64,000 nucleotides of DNA from Gemmatimonadota bacterium (GCA_022823145.1 JAJDXS010000010.1:23170-87169), one strand, 5' to 3'; counted from the first letter of the stretch, positions 1-9,380 are shown. Translations and numbers: made by a program. The notes: generated from the letters alone by a model not told the origin.

Positions 1-605
1 TTGGCGTCGAGCTTGCTGCGGTGCAGGTGGGACAGAATGACATGCGGGGCATGGCCGGTGAGATTGACCAGCGCCCGGCTCATCGCGAGGGTCAGCTCCA
101 GCGAGTTCCGGTCGTTGATGACGACGCCGAAGGTGCGGTTGGGGATCTCGCCCGGCTGGAGTGCACCGCCGTGCGCGCTGGACAGGATCACCGGCAGCTC
201 GCCGGGGATGTACTCGACATAGTCATTGCGGCCGAAGTAGCTCCTGCCGGGCTCGAAGCTGCCGATGTGCGGAGGGATGTACACCTCCAGCCGTGCCGAG
301 CCGCTCGCGCCGCCAGCCGTCGCGGTCACGGTGGCGAGTCCGCCCGAGATCGCGGTGACGAAGCCGTCGGCCGTGATCGAGGCAACCGAGGATTCGTCAA
401 TGGACCACTCGGGCGTGATCGAAACGATCGTGCCCTCGGCGTCGCGTCCTCTGGCCAGGTACCGATCTCCGTCGCCCTCGCCGACGAGGAGCATTTCGCC
501 CGGCACCACCTCGATGCTGGCGACGCTCGGCTCGGTCGGTGAGTCGCCGCCGCAGCCGAGGGTGACGAAGGCCGACAGCATGCAGACACGGAGGCGCTTC
601 GGCAT
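1..605 (-). CDS. Big_2 lipoprotein with N-formylglutamate amidohydrolase-like domain (partial)
   Basis: The gene reads leftward out of the window; about 201 codons are visible and the C-terminus is missing. Residues 1-18 are a short lipoprotein signal ending LGC, so the protein is probably tethered to a membrane. Residues about 28-108 read as one bacterial Ig-like Big_2 repeat (SSVASITADGFVTAISGG is typical). From about residue 120, the motifs YVEYIPGELPVIL, SSAHGG, IPNRTFG and HLHRSKLDA match the N-formylglutamate amidohydrolase (HutG-type) superfamily. The start ATG at 605 lies 7 bases after the stop of the upstream PQQ gene, so the two are probably co-transcribed. Joining an Ig-like repeat to this hydrolase on a lipoprotein suggests extracytoplasmic amide cleavage rather than classical histidine catabolism. 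The substrate is unknown. Confidence 0.75.
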   Translation of the reverse strand, partial: MPKRLRVCMLSAFVTLGCGGDSPTEPSVASIEVVPGEMLLVGEGDGDRYLARGRDAEGTIVSITPEWSIDESSVASITADGFVTAISGGLATVTATAGGASGSARLEVYIPPHIGSFEPGRSYFGRNDYVEYIPGELPVILSSAHGGALQPGEIPNRTFGVVINDRNSLELTLAMSRALVNLTGHAPHVILSHLHRSKLDA

Positions 606-612
606 AGTCCGA

Positions 613-2553
613 CTACCCCGGCAGTCCGAAGGCGACCAGCGTTCCACCTTCCCGGCCGCCCGTGGCGACTACCACCAGCTGGCGCCCGTCCCGCGTCCGG
701 AAGGTCATGGGGTTCGCATAGCCGGGCGCCGGAAGGCGGCCCTCCCAGAGCACTTCGCCGTCACTGGCGTCGAAGGCGTACAGTACGTCGGAGCCGCCGG
801 TGAGGAAAACCAGACCGCCCGCGGTGACGAAGGGTCCGGGCGGCGCCACCACGCCGAGCCGGGCAGGCAACGCGATGCCCTCGAGCGCGGGATTGTCCCT
901 GACCTCGGGCCGCTCGCCGACCGCTTCCTGCCAGACGATCTCTCCCGCGTTCATGTCGATGGCGGTCAGCGTGCCCCACGGCGGGTTCGAGATCGGGAGG
1001 CCGGAGACGCGCAGCGTGCGGGGTGCGCCCCGGTCGATGCCGTAGTCCGCGACGGTGGTTTCCGGGTCGGCGGGTGCGATCTTGAGCAGGCTGGGCTCCT
1101 CCGACGACTTGACGTAGAGGAAGCCGGAGCGGGGGTCGAAGGCGGCGCCCCCCCAGTTGCCCCCACCCAGGATCCCCGGCATCGCAATGGTGCCCTCGAG
1201 CGAGGGAGGCTCGAAGAGGGGGCCGAAGCGGTACGCCGCCGTGAGTTGCTCGGCCTGGCGGCGCAGTTCGGGAGTCAGGTCGATCAGGTCGTCGGGCGTG
1301 AAGCCTTGCTTCGCGAAGGGAGGCGGGCGGGTGGGGAAGGGCTGGGTGGCGGCGGAGACCTCGCCGGGCACGTCGCTCACCGGGACCGGACGTTCCACGA
1401 TGGGCCACACGGGCTCGCCGGTCCCGCGGTCGAAGGTGTAGACGAATCCGGTCTTTCCCGCGACCACGACCGCGTCCACCGCCTCGCCGTCGCGCTCCAC
1501 CGTCAGGAGCACGGGGGCGCCCGGAAGGTCGAAGTCCCAGAGCCCGTGATGGATGGTCTGGAAGTGCCAGGCCAGGTCGCCGGTGCGGGCGTCCAGAGCG
1601 ACGAGCGCCTCAGCGTAGAGGTTGTCCCCCTTCCGGTGGCCTCCGTAGTAGTCGTTGGACGGAGTGCCGATGCCCGCGTAGAGCAGCCCGCGCTCCTCGT
1701 CCACCACCATCGGCGCCCACGCGTTGGTGTGCCCGGTGTAGTCCCAGCTCCCGTCCTCCCAGGTCTCGTTGCCTGGTTCGCCGGGCTGCGGGATCAGGTT
1801 GAAGGACCATGCCAGTTCGCCGGTGCGGACATCGAAGGCCTGGATGTTGCCAGGCGGATCGCGCGGGTACACGAAGCCGTCCCACACCCCGTTGCCGATG
1901 ATCAGCAGATCCTCGAAGACCACCGGCGGCGAAGTCTGCGTGTAGTGGAGCCGGTTGGTGCGCCACAACAGCTTCTCGGTGAGGTCGATCTCGCCGCGAT
2001 GCCCGAAGGACTCGATCGGCTCGCCGGTGGCGCCGTCGATCGCGATCAGCCGCCACCGCGTGTTCAGGAAGATCCGCCGCCCGTCGGATCCGTTCCAGAC
2101 CGCGACGCCGCGATGCACGAATCCCGTTCCGTTGGGAGGCTGTCCCCATTCGACCGTCCGCGGGTCGAAGTCCCAGATCACCTCGCCGCTGCTGCCGTCC
2201 AGGGCGATGACGCGGTTGTAGGGGGTGGTGAAGTAGAGGGTGTCGTTGAAGGCCAACGGAGTCGCCTCGAAGTTGCCGGGGCGCACCTGCTGGCCGCGAA
2301 TGGGAGCGATCGGTCCCGGGATTGGGGATTCACCCGTCTCCCACTGCCACGCAACCTCGAGCCCACCGACATTCTCCGGCGTGATGCGGTCGAGGGGGGA
2401 GAACTTGCTGCCGCCGGCGTCGCGGCCGTAGGCGGGCCAGTCGCCATCGCCGTACCCGTCCGGCGCGGCGGGTGCGCAAACGGTGATCGCGACCACCGAG
2501 GCGAGACTCAGGAGCGGCGGGAACCACGTCGCCGTGCGCGGTGTGGGCGCCAT
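613..2553 (-). CDS. PQQ-dependent (quinoprotein) dehydrogenase, glucose/alcohol dehydrogenase type
   Basis: This 646-residue secreted beta-propeller oxidase has an N-terminal signal ending near AITVCAP, possibly a lipobox. The mature start DWPAYGRDAGGSKFSPL is the classic first strand of PQQ dehydrogenases, and the end PMTFRTRDGRQLVVVATGG resembles membrane glucose dehydrogenase C-termini. Repeated tryptophan-docking strands (GEVIWDFDP, GDLAWHFQT, GEIVWQEAV, GEVLWEGRL) indicate an eight-bladed propeller. No CxxCH haem motif is present, so electrons must leave through another carrier. Start 2553 was chosen over the longer frame open to 2670 because it begins the signal peptide. It probably oxidises a sugar or alcohol in the periplasm; the exact substrate cannot be read from the sequence. 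Confidence 0.88.
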   Translation of the reverse strand: MAPTPRTATWFPPLLSLASVVAITVCAPAAPDGYGDGDWPAYGRDAGGSKFSPLDRITPENVGGLEVAWQWETGESPIPGPIAPIRGQQVRPGNFEATPLAFNDTLYFTTPYNRVIALDGSSGEVIWDFDPRTVEWGQPPNGTGFVHRGVAVWNGSDGRRIFLNTRWRLIAIDGATGEPIESFGHRGEIDLTEKLLWRTNRLHYTQTSPPVVFEDLLIIGNGVWDGFVYPRDPPGNIQAFDVRTGELAWSFNLIPQPGEPGNETWEDGSWDYTGHTNAWAPMVVDEERGLLYAGIGTPSNDYYGGHRKGDNLYAEALVALDARTGDLAWHFQTIHHGLWDFDLPGAPVLLTVERDGEAVDAVVVAGKTGFVYTFDRGTGEPVWPIVERPVPVSDVPGEVSAATQPFPTRPPPFAKQGFTPDDLIDLTPELRRQAEQLTAAYRFGPLFEPPSLEGTIAMPGILGGGNWGGAAFDPRSGFLYVKSSEEPSLLKIAPADPETTVADYGIDRGAPRTLRVSGLPISNPPWGTLTAIDMNAGEIVWQEAVGERPEVRDNPALEGIALPARLGVVAPPGPFVTAGGLVFLTGGSDVLYAFDASDGEVLWEGRLPAPGYANPMTFRTRDGRQLVVVATGGREGGTLVAFGLPG

Positions 2554-2719
2554 GGGGCCTTTCCGTTGCAGTAGGAGTCGACGGCCATGCACCAATAGCC
2601 CGATGGGCCCACGATGGTCAAACTGTTGTCGCCCGGTGACCCCGGTGACCGGGGATTCTACCGGAACCACTTCCCGGAGCTCGCCGGGCGCATGCCTGCC
2701 GGCGGGAAAGAGCGCCGGC

Positions 2720-4603
2720 CTACCGATCGCGCTCCTCTCTGATTTCGCTCAGTTCCTGGCGAATCGAAGCCAGCGTGGTTCGCATGTAGCCCACGTCGAG
2801 CGCCTCGTCCACCGCCTCGATCAGGCGGTTCCGCTCGCGCATGAGCACCGGCACCGCAAAGCCGCGCCGGTCGCTGTCGGCTTCTTCGTCCACCAGAATC
2901 CGGGCCGGGGCCAGGCCGGGAAGCGGCCCCAGGCTGACGCCGGGATCGGGGTGGTAGTCGTTCAGGGGCACGTACATGACCCGGTGCAGCGGCCGCACGA
3001 AGGCCACCTGGTCGACGGCTCCGATCTCGCCCGCGTTGGCCCGTTCGTCCAGATCTGCCGCGACCCTCCGCAGGCGCTCCATGCGGTTCCCCAGGTGGCG
3101 GTCCAGTTGCAGCGCACCGCCGGCCGCCTCTTCGCGGACCGTGATCGCGGCCGCCAGCGCCTCGACCTGCGCGGCCAGGCTGACCGGGTAGCGCGCCCCG
3201 GCCAGCATCTCGGCCAGGGCATGGGCGTAGATGTCGGTGTCGGTCTTCAGGACGTCGCCGTCGATCTTGTCGTAGGTGTCCTCGTTGGTGTGCCACCACC
3301 AGTAGCCGCCGTCCTCGGCGAGGCGCGTGTGATTGAACTGCAGCAGTGGCAGTCCGACCCCGTTGAAGGCCTGGTCCGAATTGCGGCCCGGCCGCGACGG
3401 CGAGATCTCTACGCCCTGCGTCTCCGCCATCACGCGGCTGGCAAAGGGCTGGAAGGCCTCGGACGCGGAGGCGCCGAAGCGCCTGGCGCCGATCTGCCCG
3501 ACGCCATCGATGTTCATGTAGGCGAGGCCGCGGGCACGCAACTCGGTGAAGAACTCGTCGGCGAACCAGGTCGACCCGGCGTAGCGCGCGTTGCTGTGGC
3601 CGGGCCACCACGCGACCACCAGGCCGTGCCGCAACCGGTCGCGCACGTCGTGGAAGGCCAGCGCCATCGCCAGCATGGCCGCGTTCGACGCGGCCTCGTC
3701 GGTCGCGCCGTGGTACCACCCGTCGATGTGGCCGCCCAGCACCACGTACGGTGCGTTCTCCACGCCGGCCGGCTCGATCGTCGCAAGCGCGAGGCGCATC
3801 GTCTTCCACCCCGTCGCGACCTCGGTCTCGACGCGCAGCTCGACCGGCCCCTCCGCCATCAGGGCGCGCAACTCCTCTCCCGCGCCGCGCATGATCTGCG
3901 CCACCGGGATCCGCGGCAGCCGGTGGTGGTTCATCAGCGACGGGCTGCCCCACGTGGAGGTCACGATGAGCTCGTTGAGGCGCTCCTCGGGGTTGACGAA
4001 GACGACCGCCGCCGCGCCCATGCGTTCCAGCGCGATCGTGGGGACGTTGCGGGGCTGGCCGTCCACGATGGCGACCCTGCCGCCCAGGTCGGGGAGGTCG
4101 GCGCCGAACTCCTCGCCCTCGATGACGAGACGCTCCCCGGTGCCGGTCTCGAGCCGCGGCAGGTCCGCGAGCGTGCCCATGTCGACGACCTCGGCGACGG
4201 TGCCCTGCGACGAAGCCGAATAGGCCATGGTGATCGCAGGCGGGGAAAAGTCGGTGCCGGGGACGGTGACGGTGGCCGAGACGGGGTCGCTCGCGTAGGC
4301 GGCGAGCTCGTGCACGAGGACCGGAACGCCTCGCGCCTCCAGCGTGGCCACGATCGTGTCGATCGCGGCGTTCTCGCCGGGTCCCCCCGACGGGCGCTCG
4401 TGCTCGGCGATCATGGCGGAGTACGTCATGAGCGCGTCGGTGGTGATCGCGTCCTTGACCGACTGCGCGAGGGCTTCGACCTCGGCGGTGGTGGGCGCGG
4501 GGGCGTCGGCGGTGCAGGAGGCGAGGAAGAGCAGTCCGTGGACTGCCAGGACTGCAGGCGCCGCCGTCAGGGCCGCTCTTGAGGCCGGAGGTCCTTTTCT
4601 CAT
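2720..4603 (-). CDS. M28-family metallopeptidase lipoprotein lacking the usual catalytic Glu pair
   Basis: The protein has 627 residues with a lipoprotein signal ending LASC. A PA-type insert (residues about 120-260) precedes the M28 domain. The metal site is visible as GGHIDGWYHGATDEAASNAA (His and bridging Asp), NIDGVG (Asp) and WWWHTNEDTYDK (His). Where classical M28 enzymes read DAEE or GAEE, this one reads WWPGHSNARYAGSTW, so the general-base and bridging glutamates are replaced by a GHS-type motif. I recall a subfamily with this signature, so it may be a specialised enzyme rather than a dead one. The start overlaps the stop of the upstream gene by ATGA, implying translational coupling. 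The likely role is periplasmic peptide degradation. Confidence 0.85.
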   Translation of the reverse strand: MRKGPPASRAALTAAPAVLAVHGLLFLASCTADAPAPTTAEVEALAQSVKDAITTDALMTYSAMIAEHERPSGGPGENAAIDTIVATLEARGVPVLVHELAAYASDPVSATVTVPGTDFSPPAITMAYSASSQGTVAEVVDMGTLADLPRLETGTGERLVIEGEEFGADLPDLGGRVAIVDGQPRNVPTIALERMGAAAVVFVNPEERLNELIVTSTWGSPSLMNHHRLPRIPVAQIMRGAGEELRALMAEGPVELRVETEVATGWKTMRLALATIEPAGVENAPYVVLGGHIDGWYHGATDEAASNAAMLAMALAFHDVRDRLRHGLVVAWWPGHSNARYAGSTWFADEFFTELRARGLAYMNIDGVGQIGARRFGASASEAFQPFASRVMAETQGVEISPSRPGRNSDQAFNGVGLPLLQFNHTRLAEDGGYWWWHTNEDTYDKIDGDVLKTDTDIYAHALAEMLAGARYPVSLAAQVEALAAAITVREEAAGGALQLDRHLGNRMERLRRVAADLDERANAGEIGAVDQVAFVRPLHRVMYVPLNDYHPDPGVSLGPLPGLAPARILVDEEADSDRRGFAVPVLMRERNRLIEAVDEALDVGYMRTTLASIRQELSEIREERDR

Positions 4604-5154
4604 ATGCCATCGGACTCCTGCGCGGGCTCGCGTCCAGGGGGATAGAAGCAGTCCTCGCGGTGCATCGTGTCAATGAGCTGGGTGATCTGCCAGCCGGTGT
4701 CGCTCCTGTAGAGCTGGAATCCCTCCCAGCCGCAGTGCGAGAACTCCTCGTCGCGGTAGAAGGCGTAACGGGTCCACATCTGGGCGAGGCGACCGTCGAT
4801 CTGCACGGTCCAGTCCCAGACGGGCTCATCGTAGACCTCGTCGCGGGGCTGACCGATCATCTCGATGAAGCCGTCGGCGGGCCGGAAGCTGATTCCGTCC
4901 TCGCCGGCGCGGCCGAGTCGGGCGTCGGGGTGGAAAACCGCCCTTGCCATCTCGCTGTCGCCGACACGCATGGCCTCGAAGAGCTGTTCGACCGCGGCCA
5001 CGACGGCGACTTCCTCGGGGTGGGGCGCCGGAGTGGCGGTTTCGCTACCGGCGACGGTTGCGTCCGCGTCCGGCGATTCGGCGGCCGGGGTGCAGGCTGC
5101 CGCGAGCAGCAGTCCGGCGGTGACGGCAGTGATGGCCATGGTCTCGAATGTCAT
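4600..5154 (-). CDS. SnoaL/NTF2-like lipoprotein
   Basis: The protein has 184 residues with a lipoprotein signal ending LAAACTP, then a Thr/Ala/Pro-rich linker and, from about residue 45, a SnoaL/DUF4440-type cone-barrel pattern: VEQLFEAMRVGDSEMARAVF, DARLGRAG and WTRYAFYRDEEFSHCGWEGF, ending in a strand GWQITQLIDT. Such domains bind small ligands or act as isomerase-like folds; no catalytic assignment is possible. It is the first gene of the block reading leftward through the M28 peptidase, PQQ dehydrogenase and amidohydrolase. The 256-base gap to the divergent OmpA-family gene should hold the promoters of both, but I see no convincing -35/-10 pair there. Confidence 0.72.
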   Translation of the reverse strand: MTFETMAITAVTAGLLLAAACTPAAESPDADATVAGSETATPAPHPEEVAVVAAVEQLFEAMRVGDSEMARAVFHPDARLGRAGEDGISFRPADGFIEMIGQPRDEVYDEPVWDWTVQIDGRLAQMWTRYAFYRDEEFSHCGWEGFQLYRSDTGWQITQLIDTMHREDCFYPPGREPAQESDGI

Positions 5155-5410
5155 CGGGTGTGCCTCCTTGGGGGGGATCGGAATCGGTCACGGGGTCGTT
5201 GTCCGGTCAATATCTGGGCAACAGGGGGAGGGGACCAGAGTGCAAGCCACAGCAACCAGTGTCGGATGACGACGCAAGATGCCGGATTGCCGCACGGAAT
5301 GAACCGCGACTCTTGCGAAGAAGCCGGTTCGCACCTTCTGTTGGAGGATGAGCCCAATCCTTTTCGCTACAGCCCCCGCGACGGCGGGGCGCGTCCATGG
5401 AGGTATACCC

Positions 5411-7126
5411 ATGACGGCGATCCACCGCGCTTCAAGGCTCCGCTCCGGAGCGCTGGCCGTTCTCGGACTTCTCTTCCTGGTACAGCCAGCCTCACCACAG
5501 AACGTCAGGATGCCCAGCACGCTTCGCTACGGCTCGGGTCTGCTGGACATCCCCGTGGCGTCCGTGCTGCCGCACATGACCTTCACCGCCACCTATTCGG
5601 GCTTCACCGCGTCGATCCCCGACTTTGTGATCGTGGACCCGATGGGCAACTTCATCACGGTGGGACCGTCATACGAGAAGTGGTTGTCGGACGCATCCGT
5701 GGCGATCGGACTCTTCGACCGGGTCGAGTTGGGTGCGTCGCTCCAGCACTTCGCGGCGGCCGAGGACGGGGGCAATCTCTTCGGAGGCTTCGCGCGCGTG
5801 TCGCTCATGCCGAGTTCGGTCAACAACTTCGACCTGGCCGTCGGGGCGCGCTACACGAATTCCCCGACCTTCGGTGACCGGTACGCGTACGACTTCCAGC
5901 CCAACCGCCTTGGCTACCCCGATTCGCGGCTCCATGCGGATGTGGGCGACGAGGAGTACAGCGCGAACCTGAGCCCGTACGCCGTAGCAACGGCGCATCT
6001 GCCGGTTTCGGACGCCAGCGCGATCAGCCTGACCGGGGGATGGGGCTCCGGGGTATTCTCTGCCGGGGGCGGCCAGGAACTGGACAGTTTTCACCATGAC
6101 GGCAGTTCGGGCGGAATCTTTGCCGGGGCCGGGATTCACATCGGCATGGGCGGACGCCGCCAACTGAACCTGGTGGGTGAATACAACGGATTCGACATGA
6201 ATGCGGGCGTGCAGCTCGACCTCGGCTACGTCCGGGTCGGCGGTTTTGCGCTCGGCGTCGCGCACGACGGCTCATCCACCTTCCGCTCCCGCAAGTTCGG
6301 GGTGATGGGCACGATCGCCCTGCCGTCGAACAAGGCCGACACCGTGATCACCCCGTACACGGTCACCGTGGTCGACACGACCGTGACCATGCGCGCGGTC
6401 ATCACGGCCGACACCACGGTCGAGGGCCGTGCGCTTGCCGCCAGCGACCGCGCGACCCTCGATGCAATGATCCTCTTCGAGTTCGACCAGGCCGACCTGA
6501 CCGAGACGGGACAGTCCCAGGTGCAGGCCAAATCGGCCATCCTGAGGAACAACCCGGGCGTGGAAATCAGCATCGAGGGGCATGCCGACGAGATCGGGAC
6601 CGAGCAGTACAACATCGACCTGGGCATGGAGCGCGCCAACGCCGTGGTGGAGGCCCTGACGGGAGGCGGGATCGGGTCGGGACGCCTCTCCGCCATGTCG
6701 CACGGCGAGAGCATGCCGCTGACGCCGGGCCGCAGCGCCGAGGCCCGGACGCAGAACCGGCGCGTGGAATTCACCATCACGCGCGAGACGACTCCGGAAA
6801 CGGTGATCACGGCAGACACGACCATGGTTCCCGATACGACGTTCACGGAACGGCAGATCGAGATGGCGGATACCGTGGTCACGCCGGCGCGGTGGAGCTA
6901 CAACGGCGATGCCGGCAGCGCCGATGAGCCGGGTGCCGGGCTCGACCTCGAGCAGGGGGTCCAGGTCGCGATGCTGGGCTCGGGAGCCGGATTGCCGGCG
7001 GCTTCGGCACGTGGGGTCGCTGCGTTCCGCGGCGGGCCCGAGAGCGGCGTGGCTGTGAAGGCAGGATTCGCACCGGTCGCTCGTGGGGTAACGCCGTTCC
7101 CGGCGCCGAGGAGGGCGATGGGCTAG
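5411..7126 (+). CDS. OmpA-family outer-membrane protein with long C-terminal extension
   Basis: The protein has 571 residues. A Sec signal (about 1-30, cleaved near QPASPQ) is followed by about 290 residues of alternating strands typical of an outer-membrane beta-barrel (LGASLQHFAAAEDGGNLFGG and similar). A Thr/Asp-rich linker and an OmpA_C peptidoglycan-binding domain follow at about 355-457, with GHADEIGTEQYNIDLGMERA and QNRRVEF; the Asp and Arg that contact diaminopimelate are present. About 115 further residues follow, beginning with another DTT-rich stretch and ending in a Gly/Ala-rich tail, which is unusual for the family. The start at 5411 is supported by GGAGG at 5399-5403. It probably anchors the outer membrane to peptidoglycan. 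Confidence 0.85.
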   Translation: MTAIHRASRLRSGALAVLGLLFLVQPASPQNVRMPSTLRYGSGLLDIPVASVLPHMTFTATYSGFTASIPDFVIVDPMGNFITVGPSYEKWLSDASVAIGLFDRVELGASLQHFAAAEDGGNLFGGFARVSLMPSSVNNFDLAVGARYTNSPTFGDRYAYDFQPNRLGYPDSRLHADVGDEEYSANLSPYAVATAHLPVSDASAISLTGGWGSGVFSAGGGQELDSFHHDGSSGGIFAGAGIHIGMGGRRQLNLVGEYNGFDMNAGVQLDLGYVRVGGFALGVAHDGSSTFRSRKFGVMGTIALPSNKADTVITPYTVTVVDTTVTMRAVITADTTVEGRALAASDRATLDAMILFEFDQADLTETGQSQVQAKSAILRNNPGVEISIEGHADEIGTEQYNIDLGMERANAVVEALTGGGIGSGRLSAMSHGESMPLTPGRSAEARTQNRRVEFTITRETTPETVITADTTMVPDTTFTERQIEMADTVVTPARWSYNGDAGSADEPGAGLDLEQGVQVAMLGSGAGLPAASARGVAAFRGGPESGVAVKAGFAPVARGVTPFPAPRRAMG

Positions 7127-7152
7127 CAGTCCGTGGCCGGCCCGAACGAGCC

Positions 7153-7194
7153 ACAAGGGCCCGGGGCGCTGCGGAGCGCGCCCCGGGCCCTTGT
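7153..7194. terminator. Strong bidirectional terminator hairpin
   Basis: There is a perfect 17-bp inverted repeat (7153-7169 with 7178-7194) around an 8-base loop, of almost pure G/C with A/T-rich ends. It lies between the convergent OmpA-family gene (stop 7126) and S9 peptidase gene (stop 7218). The T tract is weak on both sides (TTGTTCGTTG on the plus strand), as is common in very GC-rich genomes. Confidence 0.85.
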
Positions 7195-7217
7195 TCGTTG
7201 TCGGGTGTGTGCGGCTG

Positions 7218-9245
7218 CTAAGCGATCGGCTTGTCCCTGTACCTGTCGAACCAGGCCTTCAGGTAGAGCTGCGTCATGATGCGGTGCGACACCGAGCGCG
7301 AACCGTGGTACTCGTCCGGGATCTTGACGTGCATCGTCTCCTGGCCGAGCACCTTGAGCGCACGGTAGAACTCCTCGGCCTGGGGCATCGGGGTGCGCAG
7401 ATCCTCGACGCCGGAGAGCAGCATCGTCGGAGTGGTCACGTTGCCGACGTAGTGCAGCGGCGACCGCTCCGCGTACTCCATCGGGTCCTCCCAGGGGAAG
7501 GAACGGAAGCGGCGGTACCAGCCTGACCCGTCGGTGGTGCCGACGAAGGAGTGCCAGTTGATCACCGGGCGCTGGGACACGGCAGCCCGGAAGCGATCCG
7601 TGTGGCCGACGATCCAGGCCGTGAGGACTCCGCCCCCGCTGCTCCCGGTGACGAACATGTTGTCCTCGTCGATGAAGCCGCGGTCAATGGCGGCGTCGAC
7701 GCTCGCCATGAGGTCGTGGAAGTCGTTGCCGGGGTACAGGTAGTTGATGCCGTTGACGAAGTCCTGACCGTATCCGGTACTGCCGCGCGGGTTCATCCAC
7801 AGTACGGCGTAACCGTCTGCCGCGAAGTTCTGCCAGTTCCAGTTCCAGCGCACGGTGTACATCGAGACGGGCCCGCCGTGGATCCAGAGCAGCAGCGGGT
7901 ACTTCTGGCCGGGCTCGTAGTCGGCCGGTTTCATGAGCCAGCCCTGCACCGGCCAGCCGTCGAAGGACTCGGTCCAGACCTCCTCGACCTCGCCGAGCTT
8001 GATGTCGGCCAGGATGTCGTCGTTGTAGTCGACCAGGGTCTCGAGGTTGCCCGGGTTGTCCAGGTCGAAGGTGATCAGGTAGTTGGGCCGGTAGAAGGTC
8101 GAATTGGTCGCCGCCACGCGCCCGTTGTTCGCGATCGAGACGCCCGTGATGTAGTGGACCCCCTCGGTGACCTGCTCCATCTGCCCGTCGGTCGATACGA
8201 AGTGAAGGTTGGACGAGCCCTCCTTGCCCAGCGTGAAGTAGACTCCCGAACCGTCGGGCGCCCAGGTCACGCCGCTCGGGGAATTCGCGAGGTCCCCGGC
8301 GATCATGCGGCTGTTGCGGCCGTCGGCGTCCATCAGGTACAGGTTGGACAGGTTGCTGTAGTTCTCGTTCTGGTCGTAGCCGGTGTAGGCGATCATGCGG
8401 CCGTCGGGCGACGGGTTCGGGCCGTTGTCGGGGCCGAGCCGGTCGGTCAGCGTGGTGATATCGAGGGTTGCGAGGTCGATGGCGTGCACTTCGGAGTTGC
8501 CGCGCTCGTAGCCCTCGTCGGGGATCAGGTCGGCGCTGAAGTAGAGCCTGGTGCCGTCGGGTGCCCAGCGCGGGTTGTTGTGGGAGTTCTCGCCGGAGGT
8601 GATCTGGCGGGGAGTCCCGCCCAATCCCGCGTCGACGATGAAGATCTGGGTGTTCCCCTTGGGCGTGTAGCCGCGCCCGTCGCGTGCCCAGGCGATCCGG
8701 TCCTCGACCACGGCCGGCGCGGCGACATTCGCGCCCCGCGGGAAGGCCGGCATACTGATCGGCAGCGGCGACCCCGTCTCGGGCAGGAACATCGTGAACG
8801 AGATCTGCGTCCCGTCAGGCGACCAGTTGATGCCGCCCGGCGCCCGGTCGAGGTTGGTGAGCTGCACCGTCTCGCGCGTGTCAAGCCACATCATGTGGAT
8901 CTGGTTCGTGCCGCTCTTGTCGGAGAGAAACGCGATCCGCGTGCCGTCCGGAGACCAGATCGGCGACGACACCTCGAAACTCCCGGTCTCGAGCTCACGG
9001 ATCCGCCGCGTAGCCAGGTCCATGATCATGAGGTTGCTCTGGTTCCGGTCGTTCATCTTGTCCACGCTGCCCCGGGTGAACAGGATGTGGTTCCCGTCGG
9101 GCGAGATGCGCGGATTGCCCACGGACTCCATTTCCATGTAGGTATCCATGTCGAGGAGGCCGGAGGCGTCCTGTGCGGCGGCCGAGGCCGCGGAGGCAAG
9201 GGCGAGGAGCAGGGGTGCGGAGAGGAGGGAGTACCGCGTCTTCAT
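7218..9245 (-). CDS. S9-family prolyl oligopeptidase/dipeptidyl aminopeptidase-like
   Basis: The protein is a 675-residue secreted serine peptidase with a clear signal peptide (about 1-27). An N-terminal propeller built of TolB/WD40-like repeats (ISPDGNHILFTRG, WSPDGTRIAFLSDKSG, WAPDGTRLYFSAD) gates the active site, and a C-terminal alpha/beta-hydrolase domain follows. The inferred triad is Ser536 in GSSGG, Asp615 in EDLRTP and His647 in DEYHGS; LWIHGGP forms the oxyanion region. The start at 9245 has GGAGG at good spacing, whereas the frame remains open far upstream. It is divergent from the serine hydrolase gene at 9381, with about 135 bases between them for both promoters. It cleaves oligopeptides, probably in the periplasm. 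Confidence 0.92.
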   Translation of the reverse strand: MKTRYSLLSAPLLLALASAASAAAQDASGLLDMDTYMEMESVGNPRISPDGNHILFTRGSVDKMNDRNQSNLMIMDLATRRIRELETGSFEVSSPIWSPDGTRIAFLSDKSGTNQIHMMWLDTRETVQLTNLDRAPGGINWSPDGTQISFTMFLPETGSPLPISMPAFPRGANVAAPAVVEDRIAWARDGRGYTPKGNTQIFIVDAGLGGTPRQITSGENSHNNPRWAPDGTRLYFSADLIPDEGYERGNSEVHAIDLATLDITTLTDRLGPDNGPNPSPDGRMIAYTGYDQNENYSNLSNLYLMDADGRNSRMIAGDLANSPSGVTWAPDGSGVYFTLGKEGSSNLHFVSTDGQMEQVTEGVHYITGVSIANNGRVAATNSTFYRPNYLITFDLDNPGNLETLVDYNDDILADIKLGEVEEVWTESFDGWPVQGWLMKPADYEPGQKYPLLLWIHGGPVSMYTVRWNWNWQNFAADGYAVLWMNPRGSTGYGQDFVNGINYLYPGNDFHDLMASVDAAIDRGFIDEDNMFVTGSSGGGVLTAWIVGHTDRFRAAVSQRPVINWHSFVGTTDGSGWYRRFRSFPWEDPMEYAERSPLHYVGNVTTPTMLLSGVEDLRTPMPQAEEFYRALKVLGQETMHVKIPDEYHGSRSVSHRIMTQLYLKAWFDRYRDKPIA

Positions 9246-9380
9246 GAAGACCTCCTTGGGCGTGTCAAATCGCGCTCGACCGTGCGTCTGGCGTGCGATG
9301 GCGCCAATATCAGCGCGAGTCCGGGGGAAATCAAACGGCGCGCCCGGTCGCGGGGCACCGGTACAGCGAGGAGGAGCATT

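Noticed and set aside
265..2574. A 769-codon plus-strand open frame
   Set aside because: It is antisense to the PQQ dehydrogenase, with no recognisable domain or ribosome site.
5155..5410. Extra small gene or RNA in the gap before the OmpA-family gene
   Set aside because: The short frames here have no ribosome sites or coding pattern, and no strong hairpin or promoter pair is visible.
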